DNA of 64,000 nt, taken from assembly GCA_033980235.1 (NCBI GenBank), contig CM067059.1, positions 22,480,494-22,544,493 on the forward strand. The letters run 5' to 3'. The DNA is from Diadema setosum. Lineage: Eukaryota > Echinodermata > Echinoidea > Diadematoida > Diadematidae. Below the pieces are notes generated by a model. The model was not told the DNA's origin. It was given only the letters and a program-made list of their open reading frames with translations, and made no database searches. Position numbers and translations under genes: made by a program. Below are positions 21,557 to 33,983 of this stretch, in pieces. Every line of letters begins with the position of its first letter. Position 1 is the first letter of the stretch.

Positions 21557-21793
21557 TTAATATATATGCGGTATATTTTGCGAGTCTAATTTTTCACGAT
21601 TCTGGACTTCCCGATGATATTGCGAGGTTTACAAATTCACGATCATACACAGTTCTGAATGGAGAACTTTATGTATGCATGCATGCACTTCACATTTATT
21701 TCGGGATCAGAGTCAATATTTTTGCCTGTCTTTAAATTCGCGAATAGCACCGGACTCGCAAAATTCATGAAAATTAAAACCTCACAAAACCTC
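21557..21793. mobile_element. GCGAATTT-family MITE, copy 1 of 5
   Basis: Block order: TATTTTGCGAGTCTAATTTTT, GGACTTCCCGATGATATTGC, AATTCACGATCAT, a variable middle, GATCAGAGTCAATATTTTTG, TCTTTAAATTCGCGAATAG, then ATGAAAATTAAAACCTC. The same order recurs at 39585 and 44850, and reversed at 38935 and 45567. (Blocks are quoted with small overlaps trimmed.) No coding capacity. Confidence 0.75.
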
Positions 21794-22899
21794 ACTCGGT
21801 CTTGACTTACCTTGAACTTGTATTTCTTCAGTGTGTGGGGAGCATGGCCGAAAGAAGATGCAACAATCATATTTCTGTGTTGATAAATATATTTGATGAG
21901 TTTATTTCAACAAGCTTCAACTGTATTCAAGTTGTATGCATGCATTTTGATGTATATAGGCGAAGATGTAGTACAAAAAGATATGGGTTGTAGTATGTAT
22001 AAAATGTGCACTTTGTATGTAGGTCTGTGTTGATCTGTGTGTGGCCATGCTACAATGAGATTAAGAAATGGCAGTGATAGAAACTCTTTGAAGACAGCCT
22101 AGGACCCATACTTGTCATTCTTGGCATGCCAGAAATGGCTGGTTCCAGAGCATACAGTGCATTAGCAGTGCCGACAGACACACGATCCTGCATATTACAT
22201 AATAGTCATACTGCTGCACATTATGAATATGTATCATGTTACTGCTTTATGGGTATATACATGGGGGTAAGGAACTATCAGAAATAATGATTCTGTGGGC
22301 TTGGGTCTCCGAAATTGACATCTCTTATGACAGACAATTTGTGACATGATCCCATGTTTTTAACCATGCATGCAGTGCCTCCTGAAAGAAATATATTCAG
22401 GTCCTTTTCAACAAGTCTTTGTCTTTAATTGTAGCAGTGAGAAGAAAGAAGTGAACATTCGTAATAACAAACCGATTACTTGGTGTCATTCATGATTTCA
22501 GAATATATGTTCAATGTGGATGTGTCGTAGAAATACGACCAAAATCTTATGTATACAGTAGAAGGGCTTGTACAGAATTGGGTATCATGAGCTGAAGACC
22601 TGATCTGCCTAGCTGTCCCTGTAGAAAATCACAGATCGGACGACAGTTGCCCTTTTGTTTGTGTGTGTTTTTGTGAATGGGTGAGGATGTGTGGTGACGG
22701 TTCTTACTCTGCTGGTTCATCTCCATAGCTAGATGCAAGTGTATAAATTACGCACTGTCCCTACACTTCTTTCAGTGAAGAAAAGACTGCAATCACAAGA
22801 AACCATGATGAAAAAGGATAAAATACTTCAGGGTTTAACATGTCAGAAGCCAGTAATCATTTACATCGTGTAAAACTTCATGCTCAACTGCCTGGACAT

Positions 22900-23140
22900 T
22901 AAAGGGATCCACTAGACATATACCATTTTCTGATTAACAACACACACAATGTTAATGAGCTTGTGTTCTTTATGTACCTATGCTATCTGTTTTCCCCATG
23001 TTTATTTTCTCTTTTTCATAATCTTTCATTGTTTTGTCAACATTGTTTTATTTCTATATTTTTGTACAACGTGCTCATTTTCACATGTATTATGTATATA
23101 TTGAATCTGAAATAAAGATTGAATTAAATTCAATCAAATT
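22900..23140 (+). repeat. Possible non-LTR retroposon 3' tail
   Basis: AT-rich sequence ends GAAATAAAGATTGAATTAAA followed by GAATT/CAATC iterations. A similar terminus, TTAAATAAAAATTGAATTG, occurs at 41588-41620. A poly(A) signal running into short iterated A/T/G units is typical of some LINE or SINE tails. No open frame or target duplication is visible. Confidence 0.25.
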
Positions 23141-25216
23141 CACATGTCTGTACTTTCTCTTGATCAAAATTATCAGTCTCTATTATGCATGGGTAATATG
23201 TATGTACTTCCAGGAAATATAAAAGACAGGGATGACAAGAAAAATGAAATAATTTGTTTGATGGTATCTTAAAAAAAAACAAAGAAACAAAGAAACACAC
23301 ACACACCTTTTGGTAGGTAACAATATGTTACAGTTATTTATTTAGTCTTTTATGTTGAGTGAAATTCTGTCCCTCAAACCGGCATCAATTTGTTTTGTTT
23401 TCCAATAGCTTTGACACTATCAAATTCACCATTGCCTCTGTCATGGGTTTGACTTCTGATCAACACATACGTAGCCGAAATGTTGTAAATTATTGATTTT
23501 CTCCCTCATGTAGACGAAGCTGAATTAGACATGCAAATTTGTGTCAGTGGGCTTGTTTAGTGCAGAAAGTACTGCAGCAAGTGGGTGCACAAAGAGTGTG
23601 GTCTCATGTATATTACATGTAATAGTCTAATGAAAGGAGGCTTTTATTAGCAGACCTCAAGAAGACTGCATAGTGCGACTTTGCACTCAATAATCTCTTT
23701 AACCTCTCGGCTGCAAGCTGGTTTTCAGTACACACTGTGTAATCTGTGTATTGTCTTGAGCTCAAGAAATTGTGATGTGCAGTGGCTTAAAGAATGGAGG
23801 GTGAGGACAAATTTCCCACACTCCCAATTTTCTCTAATGATAATTGATTACATTTGGAGCAAATTAGCTTGTCTCTTGTCACATGATGTAGGCACATTAT
23901 AATCATCCATCTGTATTAGCACTCTTCAGCCATTTCCAGCCAGTATTTATGAAAAAAAAAAGGCATACAGGCCCCGCATAAATGGGTATTTGTTAAGGCA
24001 TTGATTAATCTGTTTGAAATGCATATGATAATATCTTTATTTTGTACATGAATCAAAAGTGAAAGTAAAATAATGCCCCTCCCCCCCCCCCCAAAAAAAA
24101 AGTGACACCAGCAGGTCAAATTCAAATGTTTACCCTACTTTCATAGACCTTTAGCATATCACATGGAAATGCTATTGGGGCATATTAACTGTGGTCAAGT
24201 CACCCAAATGATTGTGGAAAAATGTCAAATTTTTCCAGCTGATGAAATATCACATTTTTCACTGTATATCAATCATGGTGCCCAGTCATTAGTGCCATAA
24301 AATGAAAGTCAGCTTTTAAAATGAAGATTCACCTGTCACAGTTTAATCCCGGAAGTGCACACATACACATAGTAATGCAGTCTATGTACCGGTACGGTAC
24401 ACATACGGTCAATGAACACATGAAGGATGCCAATTGTAATGCATGTACCGGTACCAATATAGATAATACAGATGATATTGTGTTGTCATGATGGCAGTAG
24501 CATGTGGACATGTTTCATTTAAGAATGTTTAGGGTCAGTTACGCTAGCCCAGTGTCAGAACATTTTTACCATGATAGTGTTTTCATGTACCAATTGTATG
24601 CTTAGCAGAGTTTGTGATTTGGTTAGGAACACCTGGACTCGGGGAATGTTTTTTTTTTTTTTTCAATATATCTTATACACTCATCCTGAATTTCTGGAAA
24701 TACTGGTAGATCTTTCTTTTGAAATCACATAGACATCCCGGTATGACCTGCAATGAATGCAGTTAGTCTGCTGTCTCGAGTAGATTTTAACTTACTGAAC
24801 CAGGCTTTGACTACATACCTTTCAGTTGGACTTTCATGTTAACAAATATTGTAAACTGAACTGTGATGCATTGAGGCAATGGAAACTGTAGCACTCTAGG
24901 CCCTCATTGATAGTGTGGTATTAGCAGGCATGGGAAAAGTCTGACAAGGAATTGATCACTATAGATCAACTAATTTATTCAAATTTTATGCTTGCCTTGG
25001 TACAAAGGACCATTGGTAGCTATTAAGACCTTTATAAGCAAATCCTTGTCATGAAAGATGCCTGAATAAACTTGTACAAATGAAGTTTGAAGTTTTTCTT
25101 TTGTTGTATGAAACTTACTGCAAATGAATAATTTATATTCTTTTCTTTAAGGGGGGGGGGGGGGAGGGGGTTAATAACAAAGAAAAGACCAGTAAATACC
25201 AGATGATACTTTCTGC

Positions 25217-25463
25217 TACCTGTAAAAGTGGAAATTTTCATGCAAGTTAATTTTTTTATTTTTATCTATTTATTTTCTCTCTTTTTTTTTTTGCACTGAC
25301 CGAGTGAGACAAATTTTGCATGTTTCTAAATCTGGGAAATCAAAATATAGAATAGTATTATATCTATGTAACAAGCTATAAAATCTTGTACTGTTATTTT
25401 TGTGCTAGTTTAATGTCACGTATAATGCGAGTACAATATGTACAACAACTTTCTTATAAAAAT
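25217..25463. mobile_element. CTGTAAAAGTGG-family MITE, copy 3 (decayed, T-expanded)
   Basis: The left end CCTGTAAAAGTGGAAATTTT matches the 16789 element, followed by TTTTTTTGCACTGACCGAG and the CTAGTTTAATGTCACG block. The right end is lost or strongly diverged. A 40-bp T-rich expansion interrupts the left half. Confidence 0.5.
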
Positions 25464-26954
25464 TCAAGAAAATAGCAGATTCCTATTCCATGCCCCAGGG
25501 TACAAAAAAAAAAAATACTCTATGTATCATTTACGAAACACTGTAGGCAATTTGCAAGCTACCTTCCCATGCCCAGATGAAGTGTAGCATAAAAATACCA
25601 TTGACACTCTGTGCTTGTATATACACTGTAGATCATCATGCTGGTGGTCTCAAGTGGGTTAAACAACATAATATTCTTGCCCTCAAAGCCAGAATTCTGG
25701 AAGAAGGTATGCATTTACGGTACCGAACCTGAAAAGGTAGACTCTTTTGTCTTCAGGCTACTGATAGTAACATTTCTCGATGCAAGCTAGAGGTAATCCA
25801 ATATCTGCATTGATCTCATATGTATAGCTTAAGTATGTAATTTGAGCTGAAATTTAACATGGGGGTATTCCCAGTCCCATACCAAATACCCAGCTAAAGC
25901 AATATGTTGGAGAAATTGTAATAGAGGACTTGCAAAACAGTTGGCATAATATCATGAGTGGCACAGCATCAACAATTTTTACAATGGTATATTGCATTTA
26001 AGCCTAAGGCCCTAAATGTGTCAAAATGAAATAAAAAGAAGAAAAAGATAGAACTTGAATTATATATATTGTACAGTGTGGGTGGAGATAGATGTTTGCA
26101 GAATGCAAAGTTGATATACAAGTAATCCTTTGCTATCAAAATAGCTTGAAAACCAAAGCCAAAAACAAACAGACATACAAATCAGCCATAAGTGATCTGA
26201 ATAAAACACCCACTGGGCATTAAACTGCACAGGTTAATATGTTTTCCCCACAAACATGGGGTAAGATTGAAAAGGAATATAGGTCTGGACATTTTCTGCC
26301 AAATTGTCCCCCAATTTGGTTTTGCAAGGCTGCACACAACGGGAGTCATTGGATTCACATTCAACCCTGGCATTTTCAGCTGACCAATCTAGGGTTCACT
26401 TTTACAGAAAACAATATTCTACTTTTAGCTGGGATTGGGGAAAAGTGGAAAACTACAAGCCTCTATAAGGATTGACTGCACAATTTCTACCACTAGAATT
26501 CCCTCTGAATAATAATTCCATCTGACGTCAGACAGGTCTGGCCTGCTTTTGTTATTTTTTTTTTTGGTCCTTGCTTTAGTCTTTCAGCCTTATCCATAAA
26601 CATGCTTTTGTAAGGCTGGCATTATATCGAGTGATGGGAATTCGGCTGTCGGTTTCCATCGAAGATGCCTCTGTTGCTGTGAGCTTTGCGTAACGTTCAG
26701 TTGCTTTCTTTGCAGGAAAGCCAACATTTGTTTAGACAAGAAACAAGTATGATCACATGCTTTGTGGATGACTGGAGAGATTGCTGATTGCGCAGTTTCT
26801 GCTGCCAGCACAATCCGATCTGTATGCATAATACATACATGCATGCAGTGACATTTTGCCTGCATCCCGTTCCATACGTCCCCCTCGATGGCAAAACATC
26901 CTTATCCCATATATGGGCCCCTTCTCGCTGATCTGTGAAATATCTCTTCAGATG

Positions 26955-26987
<33 letters not shown>

Positions 26988-27391
26988 TTGGTCTCTGAAA
27001 GGCAACTGAGAATAAAGTCATCATACATCGGTATTTGCCACACACTCTTTCCACTTGAATGAGATGTAGTGTGTCAAATTGGGAAAAAACAGCAACAACG
27101 AAAAGTAGCTAGAAACCCACTCGAGACTGTATATTGTGGAGGACTATATGATTCATTAAAGTGTAGATGTGTTTATTTGTGTCAGTCCTTCATGTGGTCT
27201 GCAAATGGGGCTTAATCATTTCCGTGTGCAAGGTCAATACAGGATTTAGATGGCTTTTTGATGAATGAAGATGAGCAGGATAAGGGAGATTTTTGTCTGT
27301 GATACATAGTATCCAGGGGATGGAGTTGGGGTAAATGACGGTGGATGTTCACAGATGTTTTATAGTTTACCTACATGTAGTACTGATTGAT

Positions 27392-27445
27392 GTATTATTT
27401 ACACACAATCTCAGATTCGTATTATTTACACACAATCTCAGATTC
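27392..27445. repeat. Exact 27-bp tandem duplication
   Basis: The unit beginning GTATTATTTACACACAATC occurs at 27392-27418 and again at 27419-27445 with no differences. The adjoining CAGATTCTATGAAT is also duplicated (27439 and about 27456). Perfect identity suggests a recent slippage event. Confidence 0.9.
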
Positions 27446-27765
27446 TATGAATTTTCAGATTCTATGAATCTGTTTTCAAAAACAATTACATTCTCCTGGC
27501 TTCTCGAGTGGGCTTTTAAAACAATGTGAACAGTACAGTGTTGGGTAAAAATGTAGGCCTATATATAGCCCATAGTAATCAGGGGCGGAATCATCATTGC
27601 TTCAGAGTGGTTGCTGTCATTGGCTAGTCCTATGAACTTCCACCAAATGTTAATGACCCAGTAGCATGGGGGGATACCATGGAGTGGTAAGGCTGGCCCA
27701 CCTCGGATATATTCAAGAATCCCTGTAACAAATTCTGCATCTTGGACCTTTATCACTGATCACTA

Positions 27766-28158
27766 TTAAAGGGATCATATAGTTTTGGTTAAGACCTAAT
27801 TTCAGGTTTCTAACATTTTTTGGTGAGATAATGAGAAACCTCTTATGAAATATGAAAGAGCATGTAATTCCACGAGGAATTAATTCAATGTTTATTTGAT
27901 GAAAATTGGTTTTGAAATGGCTGAGATATCCAAAACAGAGCAATTCTAATAAGTGTGGGACCCACACTTTATTATGATTGCTTTGTTTTACTTTGTTTTT
28001 GGATGTTTCAGTCATTCCAAACCCGATATTCATCAAATAAACTTTGAATTCCTCTTAAAATGGTATGCTCTGTACTATTTCATAAGTGTTTTCTTGGTAT
28101 CTCGCAAAAAGTTAAAAGCCCAATTCTCATCTTCACTAATACTGTACCATCCCTTTAA
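27766..28158. mobile_element. TTAA-flanked 390-bp MITE, subfamily A copy 1
   Basis: It begins TTAAAGGGATCATATAG and ends GTACCATCCCTTTAA. The long arms are loosely palindromic: GATGAAAATTGGTTTTGAAA pairs with a degenerate partner around CGATATTCATCAAATAAAC. TTAA duplication with AGGG ends suggests a piggyBac-type origin. Short frames inside it are incidental. Confidence 0.8.
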
Positions 28159-28696
28159 GCTCACACACAGCCAAAAAATCTTGACGGGATGCCCTTCTAT
28201 GTACATATTCGCTGACGGGCGGTATTTGTGGTTCCCTGGTGGACAATCAAAGATACATCAATCATGCTACCCATGTTTTCCCGCACCACTGGTTTTTTTA
28301 AAGTGTGAAGATGGTGATAGAATTTCAACTCTACCTGACATGCCTTATTAATGTTTACCAGAAAATGATGCATCTGATTGAATTGCATTGTCCATTACAT
28401 GTATCGTCAAAGTGGTTTACTACATTAGATTGAAGTTACAGGATGACTGTATCTTCTTCATTACCGTATGTACATGTATTCAACATTTGCAGCTTTGTCA
28501 AACATACATGTATCTCCTGTGTGAAGAATATTTGAAATTATGCTGATTACATGTTACCAGAAATAGCTGATTTGTGTTTGCAGAGTGTACATGTAGTGAC
28601 AAAATTGTTCGCACACATTTGTCTTTTTGAGCATACAATGCATAGTAGGGAATGAGTTTCATGCTGCAGGACATTCCATATTATGTACAGTACTTA

Positions 28697-28792
28697 TTAA
28701 CCCATTGAGGGTGAGCTGATTTTGCTGCAACACACATTTTCCATCATAGACAGGTGCCAAAGTATACTTGGGCCTAGTCTTCAGTGGGTTAA
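28697..28792. mobile_element. TTAACCC-family MITE, copy 2
   Basis: TTAACCCATTGAGGGTGAG at the left and AGTCTTCAGTGGGTTAA at the right. The central AAAGTATACTTGGG is a decayed version of the palindrome seen at 51172-51187. Confidence 0.75.
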
Positions 28793-29437
28793 AGTTCCCT
28801 TCTTTAGCAGTTTAGCAGCAATATAAAGTGTGAGACCAACTGTTGAAACCAAATTATGGAAGATGATCTGTAAACAGCTGCCAAATTATGACTTCATTTA
28901 ATGAAGCCTTCACTCCCTTCTACTGTTTGTTTACAGAAAACAAGGTGCACGTACATTGCGATAATTTGTAGGCTTATGGTTTGATTGCACAGTTATACTG
29001 TGTTGAAGTCACAAATATTAAGAATTTAAATTTTAAGAGACAGTAACCACACTTGTGAGTAGACTAAAGGTACATTCATTTATTCTCTCAATGTAGTCGA
29101 GAGGAAAAAAATTTAGCCCTATAAAATGACACATGACCTGAGTATCAAGTCAAAGGTAGATTGATACATTTCTGCCATGAAGACTGCCAAGTACTGAGAA
29201 TTTGTTCTCCTTAATTCCAGCAGCATACATGAAGCCCAGAGATTTGATGAATAAACTTTGAGCAGGATAGCTTTGATGTCACCCTGAAATGTTCTGCTGT
29301 GAACGATGACCTTTGAATAGAGTGCTATAAATGCCAAGTTCCAAACCGTCTATGCCTGTAATTGCCATCCCACATCTGAGTGCAAATGACGGAATGCATT
29401 TGGCAAATTACAGCCACAGATTAATTGAAAATAAAGG

Positions 29438-29490
<53 letters not shown>
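29438..29490. repeat. (TG)n microsatellite
   Basis: About 50 bp of uninterrupted TG. It is followed about 40 bp later by a C9A9-type run at 29529-29560. Reading frames across it (Cys-Val repeats) are artefacts. Confidence 0.95.
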
Positions 29491-29494
<4 letters not shown>

Positions 29495-30010
29495 TTTGTG
29501 TTGCTTTGCTTTGTATTGTGTTGCTATTCCCCCCCCCAAAAAAAAACAAAAAAACAAAAAAACACCAATGTTGTTTTTGTCTTGCATCGCGCATTTATAT
29601 TGAAATGCAATCAGCGGCTGATCTGGCACTGCATTTGGAGCAGTTAGTGCCCAAGGACCAATTACGGATTTACCTCATTTGATATTTCATCAAACAGTGC
29701 GCACAGAGCAGAGGTGTGAGTAGATTTCCGTTTGATTTGCATTTCACAGTCAAATATACAGTAAGCTTTAATCTATCTCCTTTTTTTCCCCCTTTTCTAT
29801 CAACTGATGTGATGTGCAGATGTTTAAAACAGAAATTGATAGACTGAATTTATAACCCTGCCACTAAACATGCACCTACTACTGTAATTTGGAAGTTCAT
29901 ATTCTTTGTGTGTTTTTTTTTTCCTTCCTAGATTATTTTATTCATCAGTCATCACTTAGCAGTTTTATCATAATCATTTTAAGTTCCCTCTGTTGTTATT
30001 GTACAACTAT

Positions 30011-30185
30011 GCCTGGCAGAACAACACAAATGCACAGGATTGAAGGAAGATGTGCCCGACAGAATGACACAAATGCATGCAATGCGCATAAACTTGTATA
30101 ACACGCGCCTCACATGTGCTCGTGTCGTTCTGCCGGGCACACCTTCCTTAAATAGCATGCATTCGTGACATTCTGCCGGGCACAC
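30011..30185. mobile_element. Compound foldback element, copy 1
   Basis: Two direct units of about 43 bp, each starting GCC.GGCAGAA or GCCCGACAGAATGACACAAA and containing GAAGGAAG.TGTGCC, are followed by two inverted units ending CGTTCTGCCGGGCACACC and CATTCTGCCGGGCACAC. The same two-plus-two arrangement occurs at 38561-38732. No coding potential. Confidence 0.7.
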
Positions 30186-31343
30186 AACGAAATTATCATT
30201 ATCATAAGCAGTGTTGTTGATTTAATCTTGAATCACTATCATCACCATAATCTGTATCATTATTGTTAATGATATTACTATTGTAAGATACATGCAGTCG
30301 TGGTGGACGTAAACTAGCAATGATTATGAAAAACAATTTTATAACATGAAAAACCAAATATCAGTTTCATCATTCAATGTGATTACAGCCATTCAAAATT
30401 TGCTATAACCATATCAATTTTTTGGTCATTTTTTTTTGTCTGGTGTCATCTTAATGTGATCAACAGCATCACTAAGATTATGCTTTTCTGATGTTTTTCT
30501 TTTCTATCATACACTACATACGCGTATCAGTGCTGCTGCTTATAATTCACTTAGTATTCATATCCACCTTCCACAAACGAACAACAATAACCAATGTTTT
30601 TAACGAGGGAGCTTCATAAATGTCATTTACATGGATCTTATATAATTGATGCTTGATTTGGTGAAAGGACTCTATCAACCCAAAACATCTATAGATTACT
30701 TTTCAAAAGTTATGATTGTACAGTGTCAATGCATTGATATAAGTATGTCTGTAATATAGCTTTGAAATACTGAACATGCAAATCCTTAAATAAACTTTTC
30801 TTTATTTTTCTAGTAACAGTGCTAGTTCATCCCCAAGCACTGATTTTCATTCTCCACTCTATGTTTTGTATAATTGAAGGTTACACATTATATTTGTAAG
30901 GCAAGATATTTTTTTTTTTCATAGTAAAATCATATATCGATATATCATATGATCCATTATATGAAGGGCTTTAAAACAATGCACGATGATAATGATGATG
31001 CATGCAAGGCAAAGGACAGGACAGATGACCCTGGAAATGTACCGGTAACACTGGTGCACCAGCAAAGCACAGATTTTAGATATTACAATATAAGGCAGGA
31101 TGGCACGAGTATTGCCATCTTTGTAGCATGTCTCGTCTTAACTTCTTTTAATAGGTTAAATAAACACTCTGTTAGCATTGGTGCTCAGATGGTCTTATCT
31201 TTAAGCCTTTGCATTGGTGTGATTTCAGTGGTTAGTAAGCACAGACTTGTTGTTTTTGCCATACCCGACAAGGAGTTTACAGGGCACACTATTTATTTTG
31301 GATAACACCTTCAGATTGTATTTTTATGATAACTGCTGTATTC

Positions 31344-31710
31344 TAAAAGGTACTGTTTACCATTGGGAGCAGTGATTTGAAAGTATTAGAAATATCACAT
31401 TTAATGCATAAATATGTGTAGGTCAGTTTTATCACAAAACGTCCAACTAAGTAAAAGTTTCCCAGTAAAGCCTATATGGAGATATCACAATTTTTCTCTA
31501 TAAACCATAACTGTAGTGGTTTATTCTAGAAACAATTTTATTAGAACTATTGTTCACATTTTGTATATCTAAGAGTACTTAGCATTGATTTATTTAAATA
31601 CTGATTAACATTTTTAAATTGGTTGTTTCTATCCCTAACATTCTAAAACTATTGTAACGCACTAAAGCTGGGTTATTGTTTCATCTGCAAATGGGAAATA
31701 CTCCCTTTAA
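31344..31710. mobile_element. TTAA-flanked MITE family C, copy 1
   Basis: The reverse complement matches the element at 59181-59547 along its length: CTGTTTACC.TTGGGAGCAG, TGATATCTCCATATA-type block, TTCTAAAACTATTGTAACGC-type block, TTTCATCTGCAAATGG, then CCCTTTAA. It is moderately diverged and non-coding. Confidence 0.7.
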
Positions 31711-32084
31711 GAGGCTGCACATATGTGCACGTGTAGTTTATCATTTCAGTTTTCTTTTTCAATTTGTTGTTAGCTGATTGCCACATTCAGGACCCATGAA
31801 AGATTTGCTGGTAGGTTCTCTGGGTAGTCCAGCTGCAATATGAGAGTCAGTTGCTATGGACTATGACAAATTTATGTGCTATCAGACAATAATCTGCAGT
31901 CAGTTGGTGAGTGCAATTGTGTGGGCAACTGTGAAAGAAATGCAGTGCAATTACAATATCAGAAAAATCACTCCTACCTGTCATGTCCACTGCAAACAAA
32001 AGAGAAACATGCAGTGACTGACCTAGATATAATTTTCAGAGCATCAAGTGAACATCAAGGAATTGTCAGCATTCCATGTGTCAA

Positions 32085-32449
32085 TAAGGGATCGTATAGT
32101 TTTGGTTGAGACCTACCCTCAGGTTTCTGTAATTTTTTGGTGAGATGATGAGAAACCTCTCATAAAATATGAAAGAGTATGTAATTTCAAGAGGAATTCA
32201 GCGTTTATTTGATGAAAATTGGTTGATGGCTGAGGTATCCAAAAAGAGTGATTACCCATCTTTCATTATGATCACTTTGTTTTACTTTGTTTTTTGGGTG
32301 TTTTAGCCATTCCAAAACCTATTTCCATCGAATAAACTTTGAAGTCCTCTAAGAATGGTATGTTCTATACTATTTCAAAAGTGGTTTCTTGGTATCTCAA
32401 AAAAAGTTAAAAAGCCCAATCCTCGTCTATCACTATACCACCCCTTTAA
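32085..32449. mobile_element. TTAA MITE, subfamily A copy 2
   Basis: Colinear with 27766-28158, including GGGATCGTATAGTTTTGGTT, GGTGAGATGATGAGAAACC and GATGAAAATTGGTT. It ends CCACCCCTTTAA. The left TTAA has mutated to AATAA. Confidence 0.75.
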
Positions 32450-33506
32450 GTACTTACTTGTATTCATGAATGAAACATTCTATGCACAGTTATACACTGT
32501 AGTAACAGCTAAGTGTATGAGACTACATGGTGCAATTAGGGTGGTCATGAACTCAATTTTTTGCTATAAATGATAAATGTATTCCATTTTGTGTAGGTAT
32601 TGTAGCAGATTGATTTTGTTCAGTAGGTTTTATTACAAGAGAAAATACATAATGTGTAGGAGATATGAAGAGGGTTGTACCTCTGTGTATGAGAGCTTGT
32701 GAAATCTGTTAGCTCCGGCCAGTGGTTGTATTCTTATAGTTCCAGAACCAGAAATATAATTATTGTCAGAGCTTGCAGCGTATATTGCCAATGTCAACAG
32801 CTGACAGACGATGGGACCCCCAGGGTATTGTTCGCTGTCTGTGCTAAAAGTGGGCATATTTCTGGAGCTGTGTTTTGTAACAGAACATCATCATTGTCAA
32901 GAGGCGTAAAGACAAGGTTGCATGTAGTATGCAAGTTGCGTTGTTGGTGCCTTGTTGGGAGATGAAAGGAAAAACTTCCAGATGCAATGTGTTCTTTTTT
33001 TCCCTTTTAAATAAGGAAGAAAGAATAACAATCATTGAACAACTGGCATCAAAAGAAAGAAAGACAGAAAGAAAATAAACAGTGGGATGGATGACCACGT
33101 CATATTCAAAGTTATGACGTTGAATGGCAGCTTTGTTTTGGGATACTGACAATGCCGAAGCTACTGATGTGTCTTATCGTTGCTGTCATCAGCCATGAGG
33201 GCATGTCATTGGACAGGCAATGACAAGGCTAAAAAGAATGACGTTATTCCTGAATTCCTCTTTTATTCATGCACAAGATTCACACTACTGCAAACGAAAT
33301 GCATCACAATTCAAGTCCAGGGCTAGTGATGCGACTGTTGTAGATGGTACTTTTTCATCCAAGCACGGTCATTGATTCCTTTGTGCAGTCTTTCTCATAT
33401 TTGTTTAGTTTTGTTTTTAAGTGAAAAGATACACTTCATAAACCTCTTTTAAAGGCTCTTTATTCTCATGCGTTGTGCAGATATGTCAGTAATGTACTTG
33501 CATCAA

Positions 33507-33681
33507 CAGTGGCGGATCCAGAGGGGGGCGCAACCGCCGCACGCCCCCGTTTATTTTTCATTAAAAATAAAAGAAAAAAAAAGAAAAAATGAAATAAAAA
33601 CCTGGAAGTGGCACCAGAAATATTAGCTGTGCCTCCTCCCCCCCCCCCCCCCCCTTTACAGAATCCCTGGATCTGCCCCTG
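33507..33681. mobile_element. hAT-like MITE (CAGTGGCGG family), best copy
   Basis: 175 bp running from CAGTGGCGGATCCAGAGGGG to CCCTGGATCTGCCCCTG, which are inverted termini. It shares CTGGAAGTGGCACCAGAAA and a C18-type run with the copy at 662. ATCAA flanks both sides and may be part of the target duplication. Confidence 0.75.
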
Positions 33682-33983
33682 ATCAACAATACCAACGACA
33701 AAGTGTTTTCATCCACATTTTGAGTCCAAGTAACCTTGTGTGCTGCAATGATGTAAGCACTTTTCTGGCTTCAGGTATCTATAGGCCTACATGTACAATG
33801 TAGATAGGGCAACAAAAACTTTAGTATCAGTATCAACTAACATGACAGAGATTGTATTAATCATTTGTATCCATAGCTCATGTTTGCATACAGCCATTAT
33901 TTGATGGGGGAAGTCTTGCAGAATGAAGCGCCATGTTAAGTTTCCTGTTTAAAATGCATTTTTTTTATATGCATATTCGAATG

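Noticed and set aside
29425..29682. Frames with Cys-Val repeats
   Set aside because: They are translations of the (TG)n microsatellite.
30949..31305. 118-codon + frame with two hydrophobic stretches
   Set aside because: AT-rich, no recognised domain, no transcript signals; within the length expected by chance in 64 kb of AT-rich DNA.
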